Shown here piece by piece: positions 10,973-22,276 of a DNA stretch of 64,000 nt (position 1 is the first letter of the stretch; every line of letters begins with the position of its first letter). Below the pieces are notes generated by a model, which saw only the letters and a list, made by a program, of their open reading frames with translations, was not told the DNA's origin and searched no databases. A program made the position numbers and the translations under genes. The stretch is taken from contig NC_079516.1 of the NCBI RefSeq assembly GCF_000801105.2, positions 1,364,001 to 1,428,000 of the forward strand, read 5' to 3'. This DNA is from Raphanus sativus (lineage: Eukaryota > Streptophyta > Magnoliopsida > Brassicales > Brassicaceae).

Positions 10973-12001
10973 TGCAGCTTCTTGTCCAGTCATGGCATCA
11001 ACAACTAGCAACGTTTCAGTGGGGTTCAAAAATCTCTTCACGTCTTTTAACTCATCCATCATCCCTTTGTCTACCTGTCACAGAGATGCAATGCCATGAC
11101 TAAAAGCTGCAAACAGATTTGTGATAACAAGATTACCTGAAGCCTTCCTGCAGTATCCATGATAACTACATTGACATTATTTATTTTAGATTCTTTTAGA
11201 CCTTGCTTAGCTATATCTGCAGGTTTTACTTCAGTTCCTGCTGTATACATCAGCATACCAATCTGTGACAGAAAGAGATCATCGGACAAACATTTTTTGA
11301 ACGGAATAGAATATCATCACATGATGATTCAAAAGTCCAATTTACAATACCTTTTCACCTAAGATGACGAGTTGATCAATGGCAGCAGGTCTGTACACAT
11401 CTCCAGCAATAAACATACAAGATTTTCCCTATGCAAAATGATCCAGTTATAATAAATGACAGAGAGTAACAATCCCTTCAAGATCTTCAAAAAAGCATAC
11501 CTGCTTCTTTAGGTAATAAGCGAGTTTAGCGCAAACTGTTGTCTTCCCAACTCCTTGGAATCCAGCAAGCAATATAACTGTAGGACCTGACTTTACAAAC
11601 TGTATCTCAGATACTTCTCCACCCATCACCTTCACTAGCTCATCATGTACAATCTGAAAATTTGTATTGAAGAAGTTACAAATGATCACAGATCCTGGGT
11701 AAGATTAAGAACCTGGTTCATTGCGAGTTACCTTGACCAACTGCTGATCTGGTTTGAATCCTCGAATGACACCCATTCCAACGGCTTGGTCACTTACAGA
11801 TTGAACAAACTTTCTAACAACAGGAAGGCTCACCTGTTTACACAACGTCCAAGCGAGTAAAATTACCTTTATACTGCAAAAACGCTGAGAAAAAAAAACA
11901 GAACAAACAAAACTCACATATGCTTCAAGGAGAGCTCTTCTGATATCCTTCATTGGCTCAGCAATATTCTCCTTAGTCATGACATCTGCAAGTTCAAACA
12001 A
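10973..12001 (-). pseudogene. captured fragment of chloroplast SRP54 (cpSRP54/FFC)
   Basis: Read on the minus strand, successive exons match the NG (GTPase) domain of the plastid signal-recognition-particle 54-kDa protein. The order is [20 protein letters not shown] and [20 protein letters not shown] (about 11990-11730). Next come [14 protein letters not shown] and the P-loop [15 protein letters not shown] (about 11650-11510), then FIAGDVYRPAAIDQL (about 11430-11360). The last two are [28 protein letters not shown] (about 11265-11140) and [18 protein letters not shown] through [11 protein letters not shown] (about 11095-10973). Introns sit between them with normal borders. The N-terminus with the transit peptide and everything after the G4 region, including the M domain that binds cpSRP43 and signal sequences, are absent. 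It cannot make a functional SRP54, although the retained exons are almost undamaged, which argues for recent capture. Confidence 0.85.
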
Positions 12002-12240
12002 ACATAACTAACTTCAAACCTTACTCATTTTGTCAGTGGCAAAACAGACAACTAATTTAATTTTGATTAATGACAAGAACATAGTCCGTGTATTGATCAA
12101 ACAAGACAGCCCATTGTGATATACACAGCACAAATCATAACCAAAATCGTAACTTTTTGCGGTTTAAACTCAATGGAAATCAAGAAGCTCGAAGAAAGTA
12201 TTGAAATTTAAATGGTCACCTTCAACAGCTTCAAAACATA

Positions 12241-12445
12241 TTAATGCTCTACCTCCTTTTCGTTGCCATAGATTTGAGCACAATCAATGTGGCGATAGCC
12301 GATCTGCATAGTAAGAGAGAATCAGAGTTTAGCCCATAAAGACTATAACTTTAACGGTCAGTGATCGGTGATAGACGACTAACCTTAGCGGCAGCTTCGA
12401 CAGCGTTTCCGACAAGACCAGGATCAGACTGCCACGTTCCGAGAC
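12241..12445 (-). pseudogene. captured 5' fragment of an aldo-keto reductase (AKR4C-like)
   Basis: The minus strand encodes GLGTWQSDPGLVGNAVEAAAK (about 12445-12383), then a GT-AG intron, then IGYRHIDCAQIYGNEKEV (about 12300-12243). These are the first strand and the conserved D-x4-Y region (HIDCAQIY) of plant AKR4C aldo-keto reductases, NADPH-dependent reductases of reactive carbonyls. Only these two exons survive. The next downstream sequence (lower coordinates) belongs to cpSRP54, so a transcript would be an AKR-SRP54 chimera. The sequence upstream of the AKR exon (about 12460-12540) is open in the same frame but not AKR-like. Confidence 0.8.
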
Positions 12446-12715
12446 CGGTCAAGAACAGAGGAGTCCAAGGATCGATCAAGAACAAAGGAGTAGCCAAAGA
12501 AAGCAACAGAGAGAGATGTGAAGAGAAAAAATTGATCAATTTTCGTCGAGAAAGATGGGGAGGGGAGAGAAGAAGATGCGCTCGTAAGGACGAGAAAAAA
12601 TGTATCTAACTTAAGAACGTCCTTAGCTTAATTGGACTTTTTTAATTTATTTTTGGCCAAATAATAGCTAAGGACTTTTCTAAGATAGCCCTATAATAGT
12701 GCTCTAATAACTAGA

Positions 12716-14678
12716 AATTCAAGAAGTATTCGGTCTTCTGTGTTTTAGTCATCATGTGAGAGGAAGTTAGGAGTTGAGTTTGTCAAATACAATGACATAT
12801 CAATAATGTCAAAAAAATGTAAATGTATTTATGTGCTGTTTTTAAGATATTTTGTTTGTTTTATTGAAAAGAAAAATAATCATGCCAGAAACAGAAGGAA
12901 TAAATAAATATCTACTATCATATATACAATTTGCAGAAATGTTTTATATTTGCTTACTTGTATTTTTTTCTTAACGCAATTTCCTTTCCTCTTTTTTTTT
13001 GATCGAAATTTCCTTTCCTCTATGTATCATACCAGTAACCGTTTGAAAGAGAAACATTTTCAACAAAGTAATTATTGTTAATTTATGGATTTTGACTACA
13101 CAAAAAAACAACCATATGTACCTCATTAGACAATGGTACATTTTCAACAAAGATAGGACATATAGATTCCATATAGTATTTGCAATCTGATTTATCAAAT
13201 ATTGATGTGTCTCGACTAAAAGTAACATACCAAACTTTTGCAAGTAAGGTAAAAGTGAGATTACACACTAACCGTCAATTATTAACAAACAAACCCATAG
13301 ATTCATGACTATTCCAAACTTACCTCTCTCTCACTTACTCACTAATATCATTCTTCATCTTCATAACCTTAGAACAAATCCCACTAGTGTCTAGGGGAAA
13401 GAAAAAAAATCTGGAATTAGATAAGAGTGGGTAGCAAAACAAATAATAGATTTACTTACTATCTACTCATATACTAAATTTATTCTTGTTCATTTTTTGG
13501 ACCCTCAACTCTTTCTCAAAAATGGACAATGACTTGCTTAAAGATTATAATTTGGTTAAGAAATATTGTAATGACTTTTATATGTTATACAATTGGACAA
13601 AATAATTTGCTTATAAGCTATGAATTTGATAAAGACCGTGACTTAAAAACTTGAATTTTTCTTTTAAGAACAAGACTCCATCTAATGGATTAAATGAGAG
13701 GTTATATAGATCCAATAGTCAAAACAAGCCCGATAAAAAAAAAAAGAATAAGCCCGATGAGAATATTTTTCCAGAAATTGAAAAAACCAAAACCTAACAG
13801 AAATCAATAGTATAACGTAAATGCTATTCCGTTATAGATAAATGATCCTAACTATAACCATAAAAAAATTCACTCATGAATCATGATCATCTAATCCTCT
13901 ACGTTTTCATACTTGCATTTGATTATTTATGTTTAACTATAAAGAAATGGGAGAGTTCATGGGTAAAGATGGCTTCTACGGGAACATCTTCAGAATCATT
14001 CCTCTCATAATCACTCGTATGTTGAAATCTTCCCTTTTATCTTGTGTGTTTTTAGTCATGATCAGGGATGTGAGAGGAAGAGGACGGGTGCGATAGAAGT
14101 TGAGTTTGTCTCTTTCTAGAACAAAGACTCTCCATTTAATGGATCAGATGAAAGGTTAGTTACATTCAATAGTCAAAGAAGCAAGGCTGATCAAATAATT
14201 AAAAAAAGAAGAAGAAGAAGAAATAAGTCTGGTCAAATTGATTTTTTTAGAAATCGGAAAATCAAAACTTAACTGGAACCATAGTGTAAACTCCTTCAAA
14301 CATTTAAGATGTATATTCCATTATAAAATGGAATGATCCGAACTATAACCCGTAATATCCAATCCAGAATAGATTTTGTTGAATTTGATCACTCATGTAT
14401 CATGATCATCTCATCCTCTACGTGGTTATGCTTGTATTATATATGTATGTTTTGATATAAGAAATGGAGTGTTTGTTTGTAAAGGACCTAAAGGTGGTTT
14501 ACTCGTTGTCTCATATCTATCATGATCATTCACCAGTATATACATAACTGAGACAATACAAATAGTGAAATTACAATGATTAAGTCGCTGTGTGTTATTT
14601 TTCGAGTGGTATATACACACAATACACAATAACATACATATAATAATAACATGAAGTTCCAGGTTATAAGTAAAAACT
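12716..14678. other. AT-rich spacer with a duplicated block
   Basis: A roughly 300-bp block at about 13670-13950 recurs in direct orientation at about 14125-14470. Shared phrases include GACTC.CCAT.TAATGGAT.A.ATGA, ATCATGATCATCT and ATCCTCTACGT. A shorter partial copy of the flank (TTTTAGTCAT...GTGAGAGGAAG) occurs at about 12745 and 14051. A short frame starting at 13949 (MGEFMGKDGFYGNIFRII) sits between the two copies. I do not recognise it. Confidence 0.55.
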
Positions 14679-14852
14679 TCAAAGAAAAAAATGTGGGGCG
14701 AAGGTGGGACGGTTGCTCATCAAAGGCGAGGAGGTGGTGGAAGATGCGGTGGAAATAGAAGGAGAAGTCCGGAGAGCCGTCGTGATCGCGGACGCTAGAC
14801 TCATCAGAACGAAGATGAGCTCTTCAAGTATGCTCAGCGTCTTCCTCATCAT
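14679..14852 (-). CDS. small hypothetical protein, 57 residues
   Basis: A complete minus-strand frame with two consecutive ATGs (MMRKTLSILEELIFVLMSLA) encodes a hydrophobic N-terminus resembling a signal peptide or membrane anchor. A Ser/Thr-rich middle (STASSTTSSP) and a short tail (NRPTFAPHFFL) follow. It stands out from the AT-rich surroundings by higher GC and is preceded, on its 5' side, by a (GA)n/(CT)n tract (14894-14923), a common feature of crucifer 5' leaders. A small secreted-peptide precursor is possible, but no known peptide family motif is evident. It could be a chance ORF. Confidence 0.3.
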   Translation of the reverse strand: MMRKTLSILEELIFVLMSLASAITTALRTSPSISTASSTTSSPLMSNRPTFAPHFFL

Positions 14853-14890
14853 CAAAAATTCTGTGCGTTAATCAAATTGTGATTCAGAAG

Positions 14891-14893
<3 letters not shown>

Positions 14894-14923
<30 letters not shown>
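14894..14923. repeat. (GA)n microsatellite
   Basis: An uninterrupted GA dinucleotide run of about 15 units, immediately 5' (minus strand sense) of the small ORF at 14679-14852. Confidence 0.95.
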
Positions 14924-14926
<3 letters not shown>

Positions 14927-16294
14927 TAAGATGTGATATTTTCAGCTGACTTTAGATTTGGCCTTTGATGTGATTCAAACAAATGAACAGCTTACTTTCT
15001 GTTCATGTCATTTTCGATTATTTAATGTGTTAATTGCCAATTAAACCAAGTAGTTGAACGGTGCAATCACGGTAAAAAAGCCACAACACGCAGTCAAGAA
15101 GTCATGTTAAACAGAGTTTTGTGGATTAAATTATAGACAACTCGCGTAATGACGTAACTACTTAGCTCATGAAAACACAATCGTGAATCATGTATTAGTA
15201 GTACTCTGTCTCGTTATTTTGTACTGAAACTACAAGTCATAGAGAAATAAACTCAGATAGTCAAGATGTGAAGATCGTACACTAGTAACTATATATAACC
15301 ATGTATGTATGTCATGGTCGGTCTACTGCTGGTAATCCATTTATGCTTTGCAAAGATAGTTTATATAATTCTCTCAAATATATATATATATATATAGTAA
15401 AAACTCTATAAATCAATACTCGAAAATTAATAAATATTATAATTTAATAAAAATCCGATTTCAAATTGGAACAATTCAAAATATGATACAAACTGATAAA
15501 ACAATATAATAATATTATATAATATTTGATGTAAATATATAATTTCATTAAAATTATAAATTAATAATTGATATACATACCACATTTTATATTTAAGTAT
15601 GAACCAATCATTGTATTATTTGTTTTGTATCCCAATGAAATTATTTTGTATTTTCTTAAAATTTAATATATTTAATGAGTTAGAAAATTAGATCTAAAAC
15701 TATATTTAAATTCTATAATCATATTATATATGCACAAAAATATAATAAAGCTAATATAAATGTCAAATTTCAAAATAATTTTAAATATGCAGAAACTAAA
15801 AATAAATATTTTTCTTATTTCAGATCAAATATATCTTAAAATAAAAATTTATTTTTTATAATCTATAAATTAATAAAAGTCGTAGTTTTAACATCATTAA
15901 TTTTATAAAATATTTACTGTACTTATCCCAAAAATTATTATCCATTAATTTTACATTTAGTGTCATAGATTTAATTATGTAATCAATCTGACATATAATC
16001 TCAAGAAGGTAAAACTGTAAGCCAAATTCGTTTGAAGACTCTCCCTTCCTCTCTCTCTCTCACACAAAATCAGCATCCTCACTTTCACTCTTTTACCGCC
16101 GCCACCACCACCACCACTACTGTTTACGCGCCTCCGCTTCCGTCTCAATCGTCGTCGTCGTCGTCCCCACCATCCTTCCACACAACTTCGCTTGTTTAGA
16201 TGTTTCTGTTTAGTGCAATTGAGGATGAAAGGAGAGTTCAGTGAACAACTAGATTATCTGCTATCGTTCTCTAGTAGGTAGGTAGGTTGTGGTG
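14924..16294. other. AT-rich spacer ending in a GC-rich leader-like stretch
   Basis: 15380-15980 is very AT-rich with no ORF. At 16030-16200 the sequence changes to pyrimidine-rich, then CCGCCGCCACCACC and TCGTCGTCGTCG runs, resembling the 5' leader of a plus-strand gene. It is followed by a short ATG frame (from 16225, MKGEFSEQLDYLLSFSSR then stop) and then by the TRIM insertion. This may be the orphaned 5' end of a gene interrupted by the TRIM, possibly RAPTOR1 or its neighbour; the coding part is too short to identify. Confidence 0.4.
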
Positions 16295-16299
16295 TTAAC

Positions 16300-17013
16300 T
16301 ATTGATGAGAAACATCCTACATCGGAAATATAAGAATTATTCTATTACTATATAAAGGATTAGGGCTAATCCACTAATTGTCAATTGGTTTTAAGTTGAA
16401 GCCCATAACTAAACCTAAATCTAAGGGTTAGGGCCAATCCACTAATTGCCAATTGGTTTTAAGTTGGAAGCCCATAATTAACGCGAATATAACATGGTAT
16501 CAGAGCGATAAGATCCTTTGACCTAATTTACTACAACTACTACTACACCAATGTTGGGCCCTCTGTTGATGTTATTCCCACATTGTCCACGCTTCAGACC
16601 TAGATGTCTGAGCGTGAGGGAGGGTATTCATGAGAAACATTCCATATCGGAAATATAAGAATTATTCTACTACTATATAAAGGGTTAGGGCTAATCCACT
16701 AATTACCAATTGGTTTTAAGTTATAAAGGGTTAGGGCCAATCCACTAATTGCCAATTGGTTTTAAGTTGGAAGCCCATAATTAACGCGAATATAACATGG
16801 TATCAGAGCGATAAGATCCTTTGACCTAATTTACTACAACTACTACTACACCAATGTTGGGCCCTCTGTTGATGTTATTCCCACATTGTCCACGCTTCAG
16901 ACCTAGATGTCTGAGCGTGAGGGAGGGTATTCATGAGAAACATGGGTTAGGGCTAATCCACTAATTACCAATTGGTTTTAAGTTGAAGCCCATAACTAAA
17001 CCTAAATCTAACA
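16300..17013 (+). mobile_element. tandem TRIM retroelement: three LTRs, two internal regions
   Basis: LTR1 is about 16300-16494, LTR2 16625-16797 and LTR3 (internally deleted) 16928-17013. Between them lie two nearly identical internal regions of about 130 bp. Each internal region starts with the primer-binding site TGGTATCAGAGCGATAAGAT (16495 and 16798) and ends with a polypurine tract (GAGCGTGAGGGAGGG). No coding capacity exists, so this is a terminal-repeat retrotransposon in miniature. TTAAC occurs at 16295-16299 and 17014-17018, a plausible 5-bp target duplication around the whole array. That indicates one insertion event of a tandem copy, or later unequal recombination. The LTRs themselves contain an internal duplication of the GGGTTAGGGC.AATCCACTAATT unit. 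Confidence 0.85.
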
Positions 17014-17317
17014 TTAACTTAGGAAGGTTATGTTAACGTTTTTGTTTTGGAGAGACGAACCTTAAATGATGCAAAAAAAAGTTCAAAATTGACACCAAGA
17101 CACACGTTTCCACATTCTTTTTTTGTGTGTTTGTCGTTTTTTCTTCGTCTGCAACAAACCATTTTTCTCTCTTCTTTATGTGATGGGCAGAGACCAATTT
17201 TCCATGGTCCCGCCAAAAGCTACTATAAGGTTCAGTTAGATCGGACAGTAGATGAAGTTAGGAAGCTGTGCTTGACTTGTCGAACTGCACTAAGTATTTG
17301 ACTGTATTTTCCTCTCA
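17014..17317. other. unassigned stretch before the RAPTOR1 remnant
   Basis: An open plus-strand frame (17047-17301) exists, but its composition (poly-T rich in the middle) suggests an intron and leader rather than a coding exon. The part FHGPAKSYYKVQLDRTVDEVRKL (about 17200-17270) might be a decayed exon; I could not match it to RAPTOR1 with confidence. Confidence 0.3.
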
Positions 17318-18122
17318 GAGTCTGGAACCATGAGGAGCCCAACTCTTCTCAATGGCTTTGACAATAATGATTTTCCTGAAAAGGGAATTTCAAAGCTCTG
17401 CCTCATCAGTGAACTTGACGACTCTCTGCTACTTGTTGCTTCATGTAATATTCGTAACTCTTAGCCACTGATTGCAAATTGTTCCACTATAGCTGAGAAA
17501 TGGTTTTTGTGAGTTAACACGAATTTTTTGGAATTTTGGGTAGGTGATGGGTTTTAAGCCTGGACTTGATCCCGAGAAAAGGTTAAAACTTATCAGAAAG
17601 TTTGAAATGGATATGGCCTCATCAGAAAGTTGAAAGAGTGGTTGGACTCAGTTTTAAGCCTGGACTTGATCCCGAGAAAAGGTTAAAACTTATCTCTGAA
17701 CTGACACTTTCATACCTTTTTTCAAGCGTTTCTCAAGTCTTTACCGAGGCCAATATCTACTCTCATTTGTTTTTTCAGGTGGTGAGTGCATCACAGGCGG
17801 GTGACATACAGTTCCTTGACCTTAGAACAACAAGGGACACATACCTGACCAATTTATGCACACAGGGAGAACACTCACGGCCTTAGTTGTTCACAGACAC
17901 GCTCCAATAATCGCGAGCGGATCTGCAAAAACAGCTTATCAAAGTGTTTAGCCTTCAGGGAGAACAACTAGGGATAATCCGCTACTACCCTTCCTTCATG
18001 GCACAGAAGATTGGTTCAGTGAGTTGCCTCGCTTTTCATCCGTAACAGGTTCTGCTTGCTGCTGGAGCTTCGGACTCATTCGTCTCCTTATACACCCACG
18101 ACCACTCGCAAGCAAGATTAGT
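17318..18122 (+). pseudogene. RAPTOR1 C-terminal WD40 remnant
   Basis: Several exons of the RAPTOR1 beta-propeller survive in order. They are [16 protein letters not shown] through [20 protein letters not shown] (17318-17443), [21 protein letters not shown] (about 17617-17680), and [23 protein letters not shown] (about 17779-17845). Then come [34 protein letters not shown] and [15 protein letters not shown] (about 17896-18042), and VLLAAGASDSFVSLYTHDHSQAR to the end. Damage is clear: an in-frame TAA at 18043-18045 where Tyr is expected, frameshifts near 17860-17960, and deletion of most intermediate repeats. A segment of about 45 bp is also duplicated (TTTTAAGCCTGGACTTGATC at 17549 and 17651). 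The N-terminal caspase-like and HEAT parts are missing. RAPTOR presents substrates such as S6K to TOR kinase. Its place between LecRK-VI.1 and TOL8 matches At3g08850, so this is the decayed orthologous copy. Confidence 0.9.
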
Positions 18123-19176
18123 GGCACACCCGCAAGTGAAAATGTTGCATCTGCTCCTGTGATTTAAAAGAAAAGAAGCAGTGGGTGTGGTTTATAGTTA
18201 TTCGTTAAGCTCTGTGGAAGTTAGAAAGGAGATCTAATTTTAACACTAATGAAAGGAGGCATTCACCAAATAAGTTATCTTTCTCTTCCTTTGCAACGCA
18301 CGTAAGTGGTGGCTGTAAATAGTTGTCTTGTATTTTGCTTTTCTTTTTACTAATGTTTCCTTTTTCATCAAGTCTTCCCTTTTCCCAATTTGTTTCATGT
18401 GTAAAAAAAAAGGGGTAAAAGTAATGGTTAAATTTAAAAGAAAGTTTGCATTTTCATTGATATTATAATCACAAAGTATAATACATTAAAAAGTCGTGTG
18501 ATATTTATCACTTGTATGTTGTTTGTTCAATTTAATCTTGATCAGTTAGTTTCTTTAGGAATGTGGAAATGAGATCAATCAGTTTGCATTTTCGTCGTCC
18601 TCTCTACTGATGAAGAAACTCACCCTCGAAGGAACTAATGATGACGTCAACATAGCAACTTCAGCAGACATGGCATCATGTTGTTTCCACGTGTTGTCAA
18701 GATGTGTATTGTACTTGGGATTTTTTTTTGTCAACTTGCACTTCGGAATATTTGATTGTTCTTAGAAATTAGAATTGGGTTTAATGTAATATTGTTGACA
18801 AGAAGAGATAAATAAAGTAATATAATGACTTTAATAATTAAAAATATATATAATATTCTCAGAATCTTGTTTTGTAAGTTAAATGTTAAAAATACAATTC
18901 TTAATAATATTTATTTTAATATATTTAGAGTCGTTAAAATCTAAATTTTTGAATAACAAATGATTTTGTATAAAATTGGAAAATCATAATAATAACTATT
19001 ATAAATTAAATTTCCACTAACACTCCTAACATAAGATAACAACAATATTCAATGAAAATGATGATGTTATTCACTTTTGGTGACAAATGAATAATTCAGA
19101 ATTATTTTTAAAAATTGTATAAAGTCAACATGAAAATTTTAAAAACTCTATAAAAACTGGTGAAAAATATGAGGTT
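18123..19176. other. spacer between RAPTOR1 remnant and TOL8 3' end
   Basis: Contains the former RAPTOR1 3' flank and an AT-rich stretch (18780-19150). Nothing else was recognised. Confidence 0.5.
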
Positions 19177-22100
19177 TTACATACTACCGGCTCGTTCAGT
19201 AGGCTTCTTGTTCTTGGAGAGTTCAACAAGATCTCCAAACAACTTGTCCTCTGGTTTCTTGTTCACAGGTTTCATCATTGGTTGCTGATAATTAAGACCC
19301 GAAGGATGAGAAGACACTTGGTAGGGGTTGCCATTGCTGGTTCCATTGTCTTGAAGTGACATTCCATACATTTGTTGTTCTAACTCTTGTGGTGGCTGAG
19401 GTTGTCCTCCATAGCCTCCATACATTTGTTGTTCACCAAAATACTGTTGTGGTGGCTGAGGTTGTCCTCCGTAGCCTCCGTACATGGCAGCAGGATTCTG
19501 ATGGCCGAAGGGTTGCATGTGGCCTCCTGTCATTGGAGAGGGGATCATACCGAACATGTTATTGTTGTTGTTGATAGCATAAGGAGAGCCACCTTGAGGG
19601 TTGTTGAGAGCATGAGGAGAGCCACCTTGAGGGTTGTAACCTAGCGGTTGATGAGTGTGTGTCGTGATGACAACTTGAGTCACTTGCATCGGGTGAGTAG
19701 GAGAGTAGTGAGGACTAGAGCTTGGAGATTGAGCTTCCCATGGTGGTGGTGGTAGTGCTAAAACATTGTTGTTTTGTCCACCTTATAGCAATAAGACAAC
19801 AAATAAGACAATATTAGCCCAAGATATTGCACTTGGTTATATATTAAGCCATGTTCAACAAATCGCTCTATACGGTAATTAAGTGCTTTATAGGGGTTAG
19901 TGCCTAAGTGAACCTAAAGCGCTTTTTAAAAGACATTTTTAAAAATAACCGATTTTCGGTAGCCTAATCCGATTTTTAGAGCACTAATAAACAGAGTTTT
20001 AGATAGTACCATAGTGAGGTGAGACTGGCGGGCTAAAGGTAGGTGAAAAGGGTTGGTTTTGGTTTCCATATGCAGGAGAAGATGGTTGCTGGGTAATCTG
20101 GAGATTCCAGACAGGACCAGATGACCCTTGTCCAAATCCATTTGAGTAGTTTTGTGGTACCATCTGATTATGAGAGTGTGGACTAGAAGTTGGAGTAGAG
20201 CTTTCACAGTTATTATCTGATAACATGTCGATTAAGACCATAGAATTATCTGGGGTTGGAACAGGGCTACTTGGTTGTGCAGGTCCAAGAGGGACAAGAG
20301 CTAGTGAGTTATCTCCATTCGGTGTCTCAAAGTCATCTCCACTAAGAAGATCTACTTTTTGACCATTGGTTGCAGAAGCCACAACAGTACTAGTATCTTT
20401 CATTTCACTACAAAAGAAGTTCAAAACATTTACAAGAATGTAACTTGCTGCGCAAGTATCTTTCCTCTTCTATTTGATTCCTTGGAGAACTTTTTTAATA
20501 TATTAACTAGAATTATTCTTACCTTGAGTCAACATCTATGATCTGAGTTGCTTCCTTAGAAATTTCTTTTTTAGATTTTTCTGGCATAGTGTTTCCAGAA
20601 GCGATGCATTCGTGCTTCGCAAGTAATCGCTGCAAATCATCATTTAAGGCTAGGCCTTGGCAAAGCAATGATTCATCTCTGAAACATAAAACAAAACGGT
20701 TATAGAAATCATATAATCAATCAATATATACAGGTAAAAGTGGACCTCCTTACGATGTAGAGTTTACAAGGTGAACTACTCTTTGTTTATAGGTGCGACA
20801 TTGGCTAACAAGATCCACAATAACCTCTTGTTTAAGTCCCTACGAATGGTTACAAAAAAAATCAAATTGTTCAAATGGTTAATTCAATGTTACCAAAATA
20901 ATTATATACCTCTTTGTTGCTTCCATCTATTGCGTTCAACATTTCAGCTAAGACATCCATAATCCCTTTTGCATTTTGAATTTCTGTCAAACTTCAACAC
21001 AAAAATAATAATGCTATTTTATAAATATTCTATTTTCAGTATTCCTATTAAAATGATGGGCAGTAATTAAAGATAAACACCTCAAAGTTGGAAACTCTGA
21101 CTCTGTGGAAGTATCATTAGCTTCTTGTCTAGCGTTACGAGCATTCTGATTATACGCTGAAGACGGACCAGTTTGTCCTGAACTAACTGTGGTTGGAGGA
21201 GGTCTTTGAGGGAATACAATTCCTGCACGCTGCAAATAGATACATGAAAATAAACGAAATCATTCTAGAAAATCGAAGCATACATGTCTAAGGTTCTATT
21301 TAAGTGAGCCAAAAAGAAAACATACCAACAACTCTTGGTATGCTGCATAATATTGAGGATGTCTTCCTTGAGGACCTGAAAAGCTCTCTTGCCAAGTATC
21401 TATAAGTATCAATATCTTCTCCTTCACTTGGATGTTAGGCTATAAGTTTAACAAACAACATAAGAAGTTTGGTGTCACACAAAAAATGATTGTAAGTGTT
21501 ACTGAATAAACAATTAATAGTTCAAAAGAATCATAGTCTAACCTTCCTTTTGACCATCTTCACCATCTTATGAAGAATGTCCTTCTCGGCAAGTTGCATG
21601 TGAATAAGCTCCCCACAATTGTTTAGCATTGTCTCTAGCAACTACAATGAAAACAATCCCTAGATATGTTTACTTTCTCGTGAAATAAATTAAACTATTT
21701 CTCAAAAAAAAAAAATTAGGAAGCAAAACAAAGTAATTGTCTAAAGACTTTGGGTTAGTTGCCATACCAAACTAAACTTGATTTCAAATTTCAAGAACAT
21801 ATAAACCAAACAGCTAAACCAAACAAACCAAAGCAAAACCATGAATGCGAGCCTTGGGAACAAATTCCAAATGGAACTTACAGTAAGAGCCAAAAGCTGA
21901 ACCTTGGTAGTCTTACTAGTAAGCCTTTTCTTTATTCCACTCACAACTTCTCTATATTGCCTACAAACACACAACCACTTATCAAAAGCAAAAAAAAAAG
22001 GTATACAACCAAGAAATATCAAATCCAAATGTGAACAATCCATAACTCCAATAATCAACACAAATAGCCAAATACACACGTTTAACATGTTAGGGCAAGC

Positions 22101-22276
22101 CCAACAAAATAGATTCCTTTAGATCACAGATTCATCACAGATCATGGGAACAATAAATACTGAAAAGGGTGTTACCCAGGCTCATGATTAAGCATGTCAC
22201 ATATCTCAAGATTCATGGCCCAATCAGGACCAATAAGCATATCGCTGGTGGCTCTATCAACCAAAGGATGCACCAT
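19177..22276 (-). CDS. TOL8: TOM1-like (TOL) VHS-GAT ubiquitin-binding adaptor
   Basis: Ten minus-strand exons: 22276-22176, 21960-21882, 21641-21543, 21439-21326, 21229-21081, 20991-20910, 20839-20754, 20678-20523, 20407-20010 and 19781-19177. They sum to 1869 nt and 622 residues with all phases matching. The N-terminus ([20 protein letters not shown]) starts the VHS domain (about 1-140). A GAT domain follows (about 180-280; [34 protein letters not shown]). Then comes a long disordered tail rich in Pro, Gln, Ser and Tyr, with repeated [16 protein letters not shown] units near the end. TOL proteins bind ubiquitinated plasma-membrane cargo and act as the plant substitute for ESCRT-0. Sequence and position match At3g08790. 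A copia element now sits about 450 bp upstream of the start codon. Confidence 0.92.

Larger units (their letters stand above)
10845..12715 (-). mobile_element. Pack-type DNA element carrying AKR and cpSRP54 fragments
   Basis: Degenerate inverted repeats of about 60 bp bound this 1.9-kb segment. The left side has ATCCTTAAC...GGCTAAGGAC (about 10850-10895). The right side has GTCCTTAGC...AATAGCTAAGGAC (about 12628-12682), which reads as GTCCTTAGC...GCTAAGGAC on the complement. Between them lie pieces of two unrelated genes in the same orientation, both with their introns: an aldo-keto reductase 5' end, then the central part of chloroplast SRP54. Genomic capture of fragments between inverted repeats is the hallmark of Pack-MULE/Pack-TIR elements. 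I could not fix the exact ends, target duplication or superfamily. It separates LecRK from the RAPTOR1 remnant, where no such genes are expected. Confidence 0.6.

Noticed and set aside
15975..16181. Arg/Gly-rich minus-strand frame
   Set aside because: Produced by the complement of CCG/TCG trinucleotide runs in a leader-like sequence.
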